This document shows positions 26,524 to 35,075 of a stretch of DNA of 61,150 nucleotides, in pieces. How positions within the stretch are numbered: position 1 is the stretch's first letter; each line of letters opens with the position of its first letter. Under the pieces are notes generated by a model. That model worked only from the letters and a program-made list of their open reading frames with translations, was not told where the DNA came from and ran no database searches. The position numbers and the translations under genes were made by a program. The stretch spans positions 1 to 61,150 of the forward strand of contig CAQGLR010000021.1 in NCBI GenBank assembly GCA_948794795.1. The letters run 5' to 3'. The stretch comes from an uncultured Lachnospiraceae bacterium. Its GTDB lineage: Bacteria > Bacillota > Clostridia > Lachnospirales > Lachnospiraceae.

Positions 26524-27531
26524 CTATAAACTGCCAGTGTCCATTGATTTAAGAAATTCTGCCTGTTTCCTGTAAATAATATTTTCTGAAAATATATCCT
26601 GGTATATAAGGTCTCCCTGTCCGTTTATCTCAATAATACGTGGTTTCCTACTGCCCTTGTCAAGCATTACATCAATTCCAGCTACATTAAGGCCATCAAA
26701 TAATGAAACTGCCTGGTTACATATTTCTTCTATTCCAGACATTATCCTGCCAGACAACCCAAGTTCTTTAATATCCGCTGCCTGGTTATTAAGATGCAGG
26801 TTTGTAACTGGACCGTCTGACTGGCGCACTACTATATATTCTATCCTGCCAAACTGGTATACTGCCCTTAAATCATAACTCTTCCCATTAAATAAATCTT
26901 TTGGGTGCCATTTTTCAACTATTATACCTAAAACTGCCAGTTTATTAATTATATCCAGAATTTCTTTCCCTTCCTCAAGTACATGCAATTTCTTTGTATT
27001 ATAAAGCCTGCCATCTTTAAGCCTGCATGATGTATACATCTTCATACGACCGTTAGAAGGATTTATGCGGAATGCCGCAACACCTGCTGCACCTGAATAA
27101 TTTACTGGCTTAATAAATACAGAATATGCCCTGCTTTCTTTCATAATATCCAGAAGATGTGCAGCACTTTCTGGCCTTGATGCCAGCATCCTTGTTACAC
27201 ATATATTATTTTTCTGCAATATCTGTTTAGAAATTTCTTTATCAAGCACATCCAGTATTGCACCTGGGGTATTAAGATATGTACAGCTGCATTTTCCAAG
27301 CTCCCTTAATAAAGCCTGGTACCATGCAAGGCTTTCCTGCATAATGCCAAACTCTGTTACCTTATATAAGGGCGGGTCTATCTTAACTGCCGCCCCCTGT
27401 AAAATTCCATAATTAAACCCTTCTTGTATAGAATCCCAGCCAATAAAATGGACAGGGATTCCATTTTGTCCCGCTGCTTTTTTAAAAAACTCTGTTCTCT
27501 TTGAATTTTCACTGCCAATTAATATAACCAT
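26524..27531 (-). CDS. STM4014-like ATP-grasp enzyme
   Basis: A 335-residue RimK-type ATP-grasp protein, a class that joins a carboxylate to an amine through an acyl phosphate. SVFIKPVNYSGAAGVAAF matches the ATP-grasp lysine and glycine loop, GIIVEKWHP is the adenine-binding strand, and IIEINGQGDL carries the metal-binding Glu and Asn. The N-terminal MVILIGSENSKRTEFF is a pre-ATP-grasp fold. It starts 17 bp after the LRR gene with no strong ribosome binding site, suggesting coupling. Its target is unknown; the acidic LRR protein is the obvious candidate. Confidence 0.8.
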   Translation of the reverse strand: MVILIGSENSKRTEFFKKAAGQNGIPVHFIGWDSIQEGFNYGILQGAAVKIDPPLYKVTEFGIMQESLAWYQALLRELGKCSCTYLNTPGAILDVLDKEISKQILQKNNICVTRMLASRPESAAHLLDIMKESRAYSVFIKPVNYSGAAGVAAFRINPSNGRMKMYTSCRLKDGRLYNTKKLHVLEEGKEILDIINKLAVLGIIVEKWHPKDLFNGKSYDLRAVYQFGRIEYIVVRQSDGPVTNLHLNNQAADIKELGLSGRIMSGIEEICNQAVSLFDGLNVAGIDVMLDKGSRKPRIIEINGQGDLIYQDIFSENIIYRKQAEFLKSMDTGSL

Positions 27532-27548
27532 AACAACAGTCCAGATAC

Positions 27549-28421
27549 TTATTCTGTAAGCATAGGATAGTAATATACTTCACCATCATACTCATCTGCT
27601 TCCTGGTCTTCATCAAGGTCTATATCAATATCAAGCTCATCTGCAATATCGTCTAACTTATCCATAATATCATCTGTCATATAATGGTAGTGCAGGTCAA
27701 GCTTTTTAATATTTGGGTAATCCTTAATCTTGTCTGCTATAAGCTGTCCACCCTTATCTGTAAGTGTACCATTCGCAAGGTCAAGTGTATTTATCTGTGA
27801 AATATATTTGCAGTCAAATACAATTTCTGCAATATCATCCTGGATTTCACTGTCTTCAAGGCCAAGATATTTAAGTGCAGGGAAATCTGAATCATTAAGA
27901 AGGCTTTTTATTGTATCCTTGTCACCATCAAAACCATAACTGTCTACACCTATATAAAGCAGAAGTGATTCAAGCGATGGAAGGCTGGCTTTCTTAATGC
28001 TTTCTATAACAGATGATGGAAGCCCTCCACATATAATCTCTAAGCTCTTAAGGTTGTCATGCTTTATATCACCAAGCTCAAGTTCTGAACTTCCTTTAAT
28101 CACAAGTTTCTCAAGCTGTGGCATTGCTTCCCATAATTTTGAATAATCACCCTGGATAATCCATGAAACCTCGCAATCTTCAAAATCCATATCACCAATA
28201 AAAAGACTCTTGATATGAGAGAACTTGTCCTTATTGGCAATAATATCATCAATCATGCTCTGGGCTGAATCCTCCCATGCATCACCCCATGAACCAATTA
28301 TTATTTCTTCAAGTGATGGAAACTCTTCATCAGCCATAATATCGGCAATCATTGTTTCACCGTTTTTGCCACCCTCCTCATAATCATCATAATCATAACT
28401 ATAAACTTTACTCTTATACAT
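27549..28421 (-). CDS. STM4015-like acidic leucine-rich-repeat protein
   Basis: A 290-residue, very acidic protein with six or more degenerate leucine-rich repeats (FPSLEEIIIGSWGD, MPQLEKLVIKGSSEL, NLKSLEIICGG, LPSLESLLLYIG, FPALKYLGLEDSEI, INTLDLANGTL, IKKLDLHYHY). The C-terminus is a run of Asp/Glu (DELDIDIDLDEDQEADEYDG) followed by EVYYYPMLTE, a Tyr-rich tail that could be a modification or recognition site. It is first in the operon, with a strong GGAGG site. No signal peptide. The role is unknown; I infer substrate or scaffold for the three enzymes downstream. Confidence 0.8.
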   Translation of the reverse strand: MYKSKVYSYDYDDYEEGGKNGETMIADIMADEEFPSLEEIIIGSWGDAWEDSAQSMIDDIIANKDKFSHIKSLFIGDMDFEDCEVSWIIQGDYSKLWEAMPQLEKLVIKGSSELELGDIKHDNLKSLEIICGGLPSSVIESIKKASLPSLESLLLYIGVDSYGFDGDKDTIKSLLNDSDFPALKYLGLEDSEIQDDIAEIVFDCKYISQINTLDLANGTLTDKGGQLIADKIKDYPNIKKLDLHYHYMTDDIMDKLDDIADELDIDIDLDEDQEADEYDGEVYYYPMLTE

Positions 28422-28516
28422 AAAATACCTCCTTAAATTTGTATTACACTAACTTATATGGTAGTATTATTTTACCACTTTATAACAAATTTGTATATAC
28501 TTTTATTCAATTTTCC

Positions 28517-28543
28517 CAAACAAATGTTTTAAACATTTGTTTG
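28517..28543 (-). promoter_or_regulatory. 27-bp perfect palindrome upstream of the LRR/ATP-grasp operon
   Basis: CAAACAAATGTTT and AAACATTTGTTTG are perfect inverted 13-mers around a central T. They sit about 95-120 bp upstream of the LRR start and next to a possible promoter (minus-strand TTGAAT, 17 bp, TGTTAT). No U-run follows, so it is more likely an operator than a terminator. Confidence 0.45.
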
Positions 28544-28653
28544 CTATACCCCGTTTATATCTATGAAAATATATAACATGCCACAACACTTTCTATTAAG
28601 ACTGGATTATTGCAAAACATGCACTTTCTCCTGGTATAGACAATAATTGTAAA

Positions 28654-29289
28654 CTATTTGTTTTCCACCTCTTCTATAGACAAGTGTCTCCTAAGAAATA
28701 CAAGTGTTTCTTCTGCATTCTCTTCTAGTAAAAAAGCAGCTTCCATACTATTGCCATCTACATCTTCTAATACCAGGTAATTCATCCATTTGCTTTTCCT
28801 GGTACTTATTTTCTTAATCCTTTTTAAACGCATAATATCATCTGCAAGAATCCATGAAGAACTAATAAATACATCCCCGTCAAACTCTTTATATCCGGCT
28901 TCCATATCTTTTTCAATATCTTCTAACAAACTATTAAAATTTTCACCTGGCTCCACCTGCCTGCATACAGACTGCCCAAGCTCTGTATATTCTGGCTTAT
29001 TCTGTATAAGTACTATCACCGCTTTAAACAATGAATACAATACAGCAATAATAACCATAACAATAAGAATCCATTTTACTATGTCTGGATGCCCGCTTTC
29101 TTCCAGCCTGTGTACAATACTGGAGAATACAGCTTTCAATCCAGCCCTTGGTCCGTTGCTGCTTGTCCCTGTCCCATTCTTATATACTTTTACACCTAAA
29201 AATACAAGGAAAGCAGCCATTGCTATATATAAAGCAGCTTCAAATATTTTCCAGTTTTGTTGTTTATGTATTCTCTTTGTAACCATCAA
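28654..29289 (-). CDS. Membrane protein of unknown function with two TM helices
   Basis: 211 residues: a TM helix at about 14-35 (IFEAALYIAMAAFLVFLGVK), an external or loop segment rich in Gly/Ser, a second TM at about 75-98 (WILIVMVIIAVLYSLFKAVI), and a C-terminal soluble domain with IEKDMEAGYKEF and SSSWILADDIMRLKRIKKI. I do not recognise the family with confidence. It lies between rpsU and the LRR operon on the same strand. Its upstream region after the rpsU terminator is short. Confidence 0.65.
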   Translation of the reverse strand: MMVTKRIHKQQNWKIFEAALYIAMAAFLVFLGVKVYKNGTGTSSNGPRAGLKAVFSSIVHRLEESGHPDIVKWILIVMVIIAVLYSLFKAVIVLIQNKPEYTELGQSVCRQVEPGENFNSLLEDIEKDMEAGYKEFDGDVFISSSWILADDIMRLKRIKKISTRKSKWMNYLVLEDVDGNSMEAAFLLEENAEETLVFLRRHLSIEEVENK

Positions 29290-29387
29290 TCCATCTCCTT
29301 ATCTTCTGGCTTTCCCAGCCAGTTATTATAACATCCTTAATTCATATACCCGGATTTCATCTGTAGTCTTGTTGTGCTTTTGGGTAT

Positions 29388-29417
29388 AATAAAAAGGCCA
29401 CCTCTTATGAAGTGGCC
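29388..29417 (-). terminator. Rho-independent terminator of rpsU
   Basis: On the minus strand GGCCACTT and AGGTGGCC form the stem, followed directly by TTTTTATT, about 20 bp beyond the rpsU stop. Confidence 0.85.
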
Positions 29418-29439
29418 ATATCCGGATAATCAATATTGA

Positions 29440-29613
29440 TTAATATTTGCGCTTACGAGCTGCTTCAGACTTCTTCTTACGACGAACACTTGGCTTCTCA
29501 TAATGCTCTCTCTTACGGATCTCCTGCTGGATACCTGCTTTAGCACAATTTCTTTTAAAACGACGTAAAGCGTTATCCAATGTCTCATTCTCTTTTACGA
29601 TTACATTTGACAT
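29440..29613 (-). CDS. rpsU: 30S ribosomal protein S21
   Basis: Ribosomal protein bS21, 57 residues, which binds near the anti-Shine-Dalgarno region of the small subunit. MSNVIVKENETLDNALRRFK and the strongly basic tail KKKSEAARKRKY are typical. The start at 29613 gives the standard protein; a longer in-frame extension is not needed. An extended GGAGGGAGG lies about 14 bases upstream. It has its own promoter and terminator and is monocistronic. Confidence 0.96.
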   Translation of the reverse strand: MSNVIVKENETLDNALRRFKRNCAKAGIQQEIRKREHYEKPSVRRKKKSEAARKRKY

Positions 29614-29736
29614 AGTCTCACACCTAACCTCCCTCCAGTTGTAGATTATGCTTACAATACACAACTGTACAGGGTAATATTTTACAACAGAACTTCACAG
29701 CTTATAAAACAACCCCGTCCTGTTTGCACAAGGAAT

Positions 29737-29764
29737 ATTATAACATATTATTTGCATTAGTCAA
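29737..29764 (-). promoter_or_regulatory. Promoter of rpsU
   Basis: On the minus strand TTGACT and TATAAT are separated by 16 bp, about 120 bp upstream of the rpsU start. Confidence 0.7.
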
Positions 29765-29883
29765 CTATTTTTTACCTTTTTATTCCCGTAAATACAAAGT
29801 GAAAATGTACAAGTCCAGCTTAATAATCCATGTATACCCATAAGGAGCAGATACCCTGCCACCTGGGAGTATCTGGTTTTATA

Positions 29884-32538
29884 TTATATGGTCTGTTTCT
29901 GTACAACCTCTGCTGCTTTAGCAATAGCATCTGGTATTCCTGCTGGGTTCTTTCCACCTGCCTGTGCCATATTAGGGCGTCCGCCGCCGCCGCCGCCAAC
30001 AAGTGAAGCAATTTCTTTTATAAGGTTGCCTGCATGTGCACCTTTTTCAATAGCCCCGTCTGTTGCCATTGCAAGCAGTGAAACTTTGCCTTCTGTTGAT
30101 GAAGCAAGGACTACTACACCCTCACCAACTTTTTCTTTCATCTGGTCGCCAAGGTTACGCAGACCGTTCATATCAACATCTGGAACTGCCATTGCAAGCA
30201 GTTTTATGCCATTTATCTCCTGTATCTGGCTATCTGCATTACCTGCTGCTTCATTGGCAAGTTTAGCTTTAAGTTTCTCATTCTCACTCTGGAGCGATTT
30301 AATCTCATCCTGCATTGACTGGATTTTCTTAAGAAGCTGTGATGGTTCTGACTTAGCAGCCCTGGCAGCACTGCGGAAATCCCTTTCAACTTCACTGTAA
30401 TATTTCATAAGCCCTGCACCTGTAAGTGCTTCTATACGCCTTACACCAGCAGCAACACCACTTTCTGAAATTATCTTCATATATGAAATAACACTTGTAT
30501 TTGGCACATGTGTACCACCACAAAGTTCTGTGCTGAAATCCCCCATGCGCACTACTCTTACTTTTTCACCATATTTCTCACCAAAAAGCGCCATAGCACC
30601 AGTTTTCTTAGCTTCATCAATACTCATTATATCTGTTCTGACTTCAATACCTGCAGCAATCTCTTCATTTACTATATCTTCTACCTTTTTAATCTCTTCT
30701 GGTGTCATTGCTGAGAAATGTGAAAAGTCAAAACGCAGCCTGTCCGCATCAACATATGAACCAGCCTGCTCAACATGTGTACCAAGCACAATACGCAATG
30801 CTTTCTGTAAAAGATGTGTAGCACTGTGGTTTTTGGCTGTTGACATACGGCGGTTTTCATCTACTTTAAGTGTTACTGTATCACCAATTTTAAACATGCC
30901 CTTTACTACTTTTCCAACATGTCCGGTCTTGCCACCCTGGAGGTTTATAACATCTGTTACCTGGAACTGGCTTCCATCTGATGTAATAATACCTGTATCA
31001 GCCTGCTGTCCGCCCATTGTTGCGTAAAAAGGTGTCTGGCTTGTAATAATTGTACCTGTTTCACCATCTGTAAGGGCTTGTACAACTTCTGTGCCAGTTG
31101 TCAGTGCTGTAATGCATGATTCCCTGGTTAAATTGTCATAACCAGTGAATTCTGTTGTAAGGGATGTGTCAAGCTGCTGGTATACAGTTTCCTCAGCACC
31201 CATATAATTAGTAGTTTTATGGGCATCATGGGCTTTCTTCTTCTGCCTTTCCATTGCTGCCTTAAATCCTTCTTCGTCTATTGTATAACCTTTTTCACCA
31301 AGGATTTCCATTGTAAGGTCAAGCGGGAAACCATATGTGTCATACAGTTTAAATGCGTCATCACCTGAAAGCTCTTTTTTCCCTGCTTCTTCTGTCTTCT
31401 TCTGCATTTCATTAAGGATATTAAGCCCCTGGTCTATAGTTTTATCAAATTTATCTTCTTCCTGTGACAATACATTAAGGATAAATTCCCTTTTTTCATC
31501 AAGTTCAGGATAACCATCTTTTGATTCATTGATAACTGTCTTAGCAAGTTCTGCCATAAACTTATTGTTTATGCCAAGTTTACGCCCATGACGCACTGCA
31601 CGCCTTATAAGACGGCGCAGTACATAACCCCTGCCTATATTAGAAGGCATTATGCCATCTGAAACCATAAATGTTGAAGAACGTATATGGTCTGTAATAA
31701 GACGTATTGATATATCTTTTATTCCATCTGTCTGGTACTGTACACCTGCAAGTGAGCAGATTTTATCACGTATTGCCTTCATAGTATCAATATCAAATAC
31801 AGAATCCACTTCCTGTACTACTACTGCAAGACGTTCAAGCCCCATTCCAGTATCTATATTTTTATTTTCAAGTTCAGTATAATTTCCATGGCCATCACCA
31901 TCAAACTGTGTAAATACATTATTCCAGACTTCCATAAACCTGTCACAGTCACATCCTACTTTACAATCTGGTTTTCCACAACCATATTCCACACCCCTGT
32001 CATAGTATATCTCTGAACATGGACCACATGGGCCTGCGCCATGTTCCCAGAAGTTATCACATTCTCCGTTTTCATCACGGTAAAAACGTGTAATTTTCTC
32101 TGCTGGTACACCAATTTCATTAACCCATATATTAAATGCCTCGTCATCTTCACCATAAACTGATGGATAAAGACGTTCTGGCTCCATTCCAATTACTTTT
32201 GTAAGAAATTCCCATGACCATGCAATGGCTTCATGTTTAAAATAATCACCAAATGAAAAGTTGCCAAGCATTTCAAAAAATGTCAGATGGCGTGCTGTTT
32301 TTCCTACATTTTCAATATCGCCTGTACGTACACACTTCTGGCATGTCGCCACACGCCTTTTAGGAGGTATCTCCTGCCCTGTAAAATATGGCTTAAGCGG
32401 CGCCATTCCCGCATTTATAAGTAACAGGCTGTTATCATTATGTGGAACAAGTGAAAAACTCTTCATCACAAGATGTTCTTTGCCTTCAAAAAAATCCAGA
32501 TACATTTTACGAAGCTCATTTACACCATACTTATTCAT
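29884..32538 (-). CDS. alaS: Alanyl-tRNA synthetase
   Basis: AlaS, 884 residues, charges tRNA-Ala and edits mischarged Ser/Gly. Class II motifs are in the N-terminal domain (SFSLVPHNDNSLLLINAGMA, RVATCQKCVR). The editing domain has NHSATHLLQKALR (HxxxH metal site) and ELCGGTHVPNT. The C-terminal C-Ala/DHHA1 domain ends in the glycine-rich VGGGGGGRPNMAQAGG. The Cys-rich segment CGKPDCKVGCDCDRF in the catalytic half is also seen in clostridial AlaS. A consensus promoter lies at 32618-32646. Confidence 0.96.
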   Translation of the reverse strand: MNKYGVNELRKMYLDFFEGKEHLVMKSFSLVPHNDNSLLLINAGMAPLKPYFTGQEIPPKRRVATCQKCVRTGDIENVGKTARHLTFFEMLGNFSFGDYFKHEAIAWSWEFLTKVIGMEPERLYPSVYGEDDEAFNIWVNEIGVPAEKITRFYRDENGECDNFWEHGAGPCGPCSEIYYDRGVEYGCGKPDCKVGCDCDRFMEVWNNVFTQFDGDGHGNYTELENKNIDTGMGLERLAVVVQEVDSVFDIDTMKAIRDKICSLAGVQYQTDGIKDISIRLITDHIRSSTFMVSDGIMPSNIGRGYVLRRLIRRAVRHGRKLGINNKFMAELAKTVINESKDGYPELDEKREFILNVLSQEEDKFDKTIDQGLNILNEMQKKTEEAGKKELSGDDAFKLYDTYGFPLDLTMEILGEKGYTIDEEGFKAAMERQKKKAHDAHKTTNYMGAEETVYQQLDTSLTTEFTGYDNLTRESCITALTTGTEVVQALTDGETGTIITSQTPFYATMGGQQADTGIITSDGSQFQVTDVINLQGGKTGHVGKVVKGMFKIGDTVTLKVDENRRMSTAKNHSATHLLQKALRIVLGTHVEQAGSYVDADRLRFDFSHFSAMTPEEIKKVEDIVNEEIAAGIEVRTDIMSIDEAKKTGAMALFGEKYGEKVRVVRMGDFSTELCGGTHVPNTSVISYMKIISESGVAAGVRRIEALTGAGLMKYYSEVERDFRSAARAAKSEPSQLLKKIQSMQDEIKSLQSENEKLKAKLANEAAGNADSQIQEINGIKLLAMAVPDVDMNGLRNLGDQMKEKVGEGVVVLASSTEGKVSLLAMATDGAIEKGAHAGNLIKEIASLVGGGGGGRPNMAQAGGKNPAGIPDAIAKAAEVVQKQTI

Positions 32539-32617
32539 TTCTTACCTCTTTCCCATGTATAGTTTATATACTTTATAAACTCTGTACAATGTTTTAATAA
32601 AATATGTCATAGACTAA

Positions 32618-32646
32618 ATTATAGGTTAATGGGAATTGTATGTCAA
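32618..32646 (-). promoter_or_regulatory. Consensus promoter of alaS
   Basis: On the minus strand a perfect TTGACA and a perfect TATAAT are separated by 17 bp. The leader to the start codon is about 70 nt with no T-box visible. An R1 repeat ends only a few bases upstream of the -35 box. Confidence 0.85.
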
Positions 32647-32654
32647 TATATTAC

Positions 32655-32924
32655 CAGTTTGAATTTCCCCATTTTTTTAATACATAAGTATATTGGCTCT
32701 GGCAATTCCAAAATTTTACCAACAGCAGCCGCTTTCGCTTGGATGGGATACGCAGTGGTGCATAAAGCCCCAATGTTTCTGCGAAACAAATGTTTCACAG
32801 AAACATTTAATACGGGGCTTAAGCACCAGCGTCCCCATACAGCTGCTTTATGGTAAAACATTTGGAACTTGCCAGAGTAATATAGTCTTTGTGTAATTTG
32901 AAAAATGGGGGAACTCAAATTTGA
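32655..32924 (+). repeat. R1 palindromic repeat, full copy
   Basis: Outer repeats CAGTTTGAATTTCCCCATTT (32655) and the complementary AAAAATGGGGGAACTC with AAATTTGA (to 32924) enclose the inner repeats TTGGCTCTGGCAATTCCAAA and TTTGGAACTTGCCAGAG. Interior pairs: GGATGGG, GTGGTGC/GCACCAGC, AAGCCCC/GGGGCTT and a central GTTTCTGCGAAAC hairpin. The outer repeat differs from that of the 8.3- and 22.5-kb copies, so at least two outer-end types exist. Confidence 0.88.
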
Positions 32925-33000
32925 CGTCCATTTACACAAAAATGGATAATAAAAATTATGAAACGGACGTGAGATAATTTCCTGTTATCTTGTATATACA

Positions 33001-33037
33001 AAAACCACAGCTATAAAATATACCAGCTGTGGTTTTT
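33001..33037 (-). terminator. Terminator after the BlaR-like gene
   Basis: AAAACCACAGCT and AGCTGTGGTTTT form a perfect 12-bp stem with a 12-base loop; both strands end in a T-run. It lies about 50 bp beyond the second stop codon (33088) of the BlaR-like gene, not near the first one, which fits the longer original gene. Confidence 0.75.
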
Positions 33038-33087
33038 GTAGAGAAAATTTTTTAATGTTTCTATATTTAAGGAAGAAGTTAACTAAA

Positions 33088-34389
33088 TTAATTATTCCAT
33101 GCCAGATATGGAGCTATTGACACAAGTGCATCATAATCACCATTTTCTGCCATTTTCTTTGCAAGTTTTTCTAAAATACTTTTACTTATGTTCCAGGATA
33201 TAACACCCAGGCCTTAATATTCACCCTTTTCATAAAGCTTTTCTGCAATTTTATCTGCATCTGCTCCAGATACAAAACAAATTATGCTGCGCAGTTCATC
33301 ATATTTTTTATTTTCTGCAATCTGTCCTGCAATTTCACCTGTCACATTCTGGCTTAAAAAGCAGGCTATATTACAAACCACGTCATATTCACCTTTCTCT
33401 GCAAACTGCTTTGCATATCCATCAATTATATTTCCTTTTAACGCCCATGCTATATCACAAAATGCATTATATGCCTCTTTCTTGCAAAGAATATCTGCTA
33501 CCTTTTTTAAATCCCCGCTTTCCAGGAAAGAGATTATACATTGTAATGCACTATATTTTCCTTTTTCTGCCAGCTGTACTGCAACTGCCCCTCTTGTCTT
33601 TGGGCTTACATTCCATATTATATTTTCAAGAACCTCATAATCTCCATTTGCTACTATCTGGTTTGCTGCCCTGTCTATGCTTTCTTGTCCAGCAAATATA
33701 ATAAAAGTTTCTATATCCTTATAATTACCTTTCCTGGCACTTTTATCAAGCATTTTATTTATATACTCCTGTGGAATTGCAAAAATAAAATCTTCTAAAG
33801 CCTGGCCCTGTGTAATAACTTTTCCATATGACCACTCTTCACCAGTTTTAATACTTTCACGTTCTACATATACATCTGTCTTGCCATCTTCATTAAAATA
33901 TGAATATACACTTTTATAATTAGTTGTTACACCTCCATATGCATTATAAGACTTCTCTCTGTAAATATCAGCAAAACAGCGTACAGGCTTGTTCTCATAA
34001 TATAAAATGCCATTCTTTTGTTTAATTCCTTGTTCTTTATATTCTTTTAAAAGCCTTTTCTGTTCTTCTTCTGTAAAATTTGTAGTAATAACAGGGTTAT
34101 TTGCTTTTTTCTGGCTTGTATTTACCTTCTTAACATTAATGTCTTTTGATGTTGTACTAACAGGCAGGTTTGTCTTATCTGTCCTTGAAGCTTCCATTAA
34201 ATTAGCAGGGATAATATATACAGACGGGAATGAATATGGCACTAGCAAACGTAATAATACAATAAGCCATAAAACCAGAAACACTTTCTTCGGCAGCCTG
34301 TTTATAAATAAAGCACGGCATATAATAACCACCAGAATAATAACTGAAGCTGAAAAGCCCATCTCCAGCAAATACATTTTCCATACCAT
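33088..34389 (-). pseudogene. BlaR-like membrane protein with helical repeats, split by one in-frame TAA
   Basis: The uninterrupted part (33214-34389, 391 residues) has two N-terminal TM helices typical of BlaR1/MecR1 (residues 8-60), no HExxH peptidase motif, a YENKPVRCFADIY/YSYFNEDGKTDVYV segment, and then eight or so 31-residue repeats (for example KGEYDVVCNIACFLSQNVTG). A TAA at 33214-33216 interrupts the last repeat. Reading on in the same frame gives 41 more codons (SILEKLAKKMAENGDYDALV, ending YLAWNN) that align exactly with the repeat period, up to a TAA at 33088. So a single codon changed to a stop, or the stop is read through. Confidence 0.75.
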
Positions 34390-34447
34390 TCTACAAAAAT
34401 TCCTGTAGTTTATCCTTTCCTAATATTCTGGTTATACAATTTAAAAA

Positions 34448-34807
34448 TCATTCAAATTCCCCAACAATTTTCTTTAAATTCTCAATCTGTTCTGCTGAAA
34501 GTTTCTTTCTTCCAAGCAGTACCATAAATAATTTATCTGCTGAACCATCATAGATTTTATTAATAAGTTCATTAGTTTCTGCTTCCTGCACCTCTTCTTT
34601 TGGAATTAAAGCATGGCACATAAACTTTGGTTAATAACGCTCAATAGCACCTTTTTTAATACACCTTTTTATAAGTGTATATGTAGTATTCATATTCCAG
34701 CCCACTTCTTCTTTAAGTACATCTGAAATATGCTTTGCAGTGGTATCTCCTTCACGCCAGAGTACATCCATTACTTTTAATTCTGAGTCAAATAACTTAA
34801 CATCCAT
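34448..34807 (-). pseudogene. BlaI/MecI-family repressor, split by one in-frame TAA
   Basis: The N-terminal 58 residues (MDVKLFDSELKVMDVLWREG, then TTAKHISDVLKEEVGWNMNT) form the winged-helix domain of BlaI. After IERY comes TAA (34631-34633). The same frame continues for 60 codons with the BlaI dimerisation domain (PKFMCHALIPKEEVQEAETN, ELINKIYDGSADKLF, LLGRKKLSAEQIENLKKIV) to TGA at 34448. Full length would be 119, normal for the family. The position of the stop is usually Glu in relatives, so GAA to TAA explains it. AAGGGGG precedes the ATG at 34807. The truncated protein would keep DNA binding but lose the dimerisation domain. Confidence 0.8.
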
Positions 34808-34826
34808 CAAGTACACCCCCTTTTGC

Positions 34827-34840
34827 ACTACTCTGGTAGT
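34827..34840 (-). promoter_or_regulatory. Possible BlaI-type operator
   Basis: ACTAC-N4-GTAGT is an inverted repeat between the blaI-like start and a likely promoter (minus-strand TTGATA, 17 bp, TAAATT). BlaI/MecI repressors bind TACA-N2-TGTA-like dyads at their own promoters, and this site resembles one only partly. Confidence 0.4.
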
Positions 34841-34879
34841 TTCAATTTAACATATACCTGTTTTATTATCAATAACTTT

Positions 34880-34996
34880 TTACCAAAATTTACCATAAAT
34901 AAAAAAAATAACAATAATCCCCATGCCCAGCATAAGCACAAACAGGCATGAAAAACGCTGTTTTTGTGTTTCTAATATACCGGTCCTTGTAAACAT
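34880..34996 (-). CDS. Possible 38-residue single-TM protein
   Basis: ATG at 34996 opens a short frame MFTRTGILETQKQRFSCLFV followed by a hydrophobic helix (LMLGMGIIVIFFIYGKFW) and TAA at 34880. There is no ribosome binding site, which keeps confidence low. It lies between the radical SAM gene and the blaI-like gene on the same strand. Confidence 0.25.
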   Translation of the reverse strand: MFTRTGILETQKQRFSCLFVLMLGMGIIVIFFIYGKFW

Positions 34997-35044
34997 TGTA
35001 AATCAATTTTTACAAGAATCTTTTAAGAATACAGCAATTCACTA

Positions 35045-35075
35045 CAATAAAAAGACAGTACCGTGGTACTGTCTT
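35045..35075 (-). terminator. Terminator of the radical SAM gene
   Basis: On the minus strand AAGACAGTACC pairs with GGTACTGTCTT and is followed by TTTTATTG. It begins directly after the TAG stop codon at 35076. Confidence 0.85.

Noticed and set aside
32539..32640. T-box riboswitch upstream of alaS
   Set aside because: The leader is only about 70 nt and lacks the T-box core sequence and an anticodon stem.
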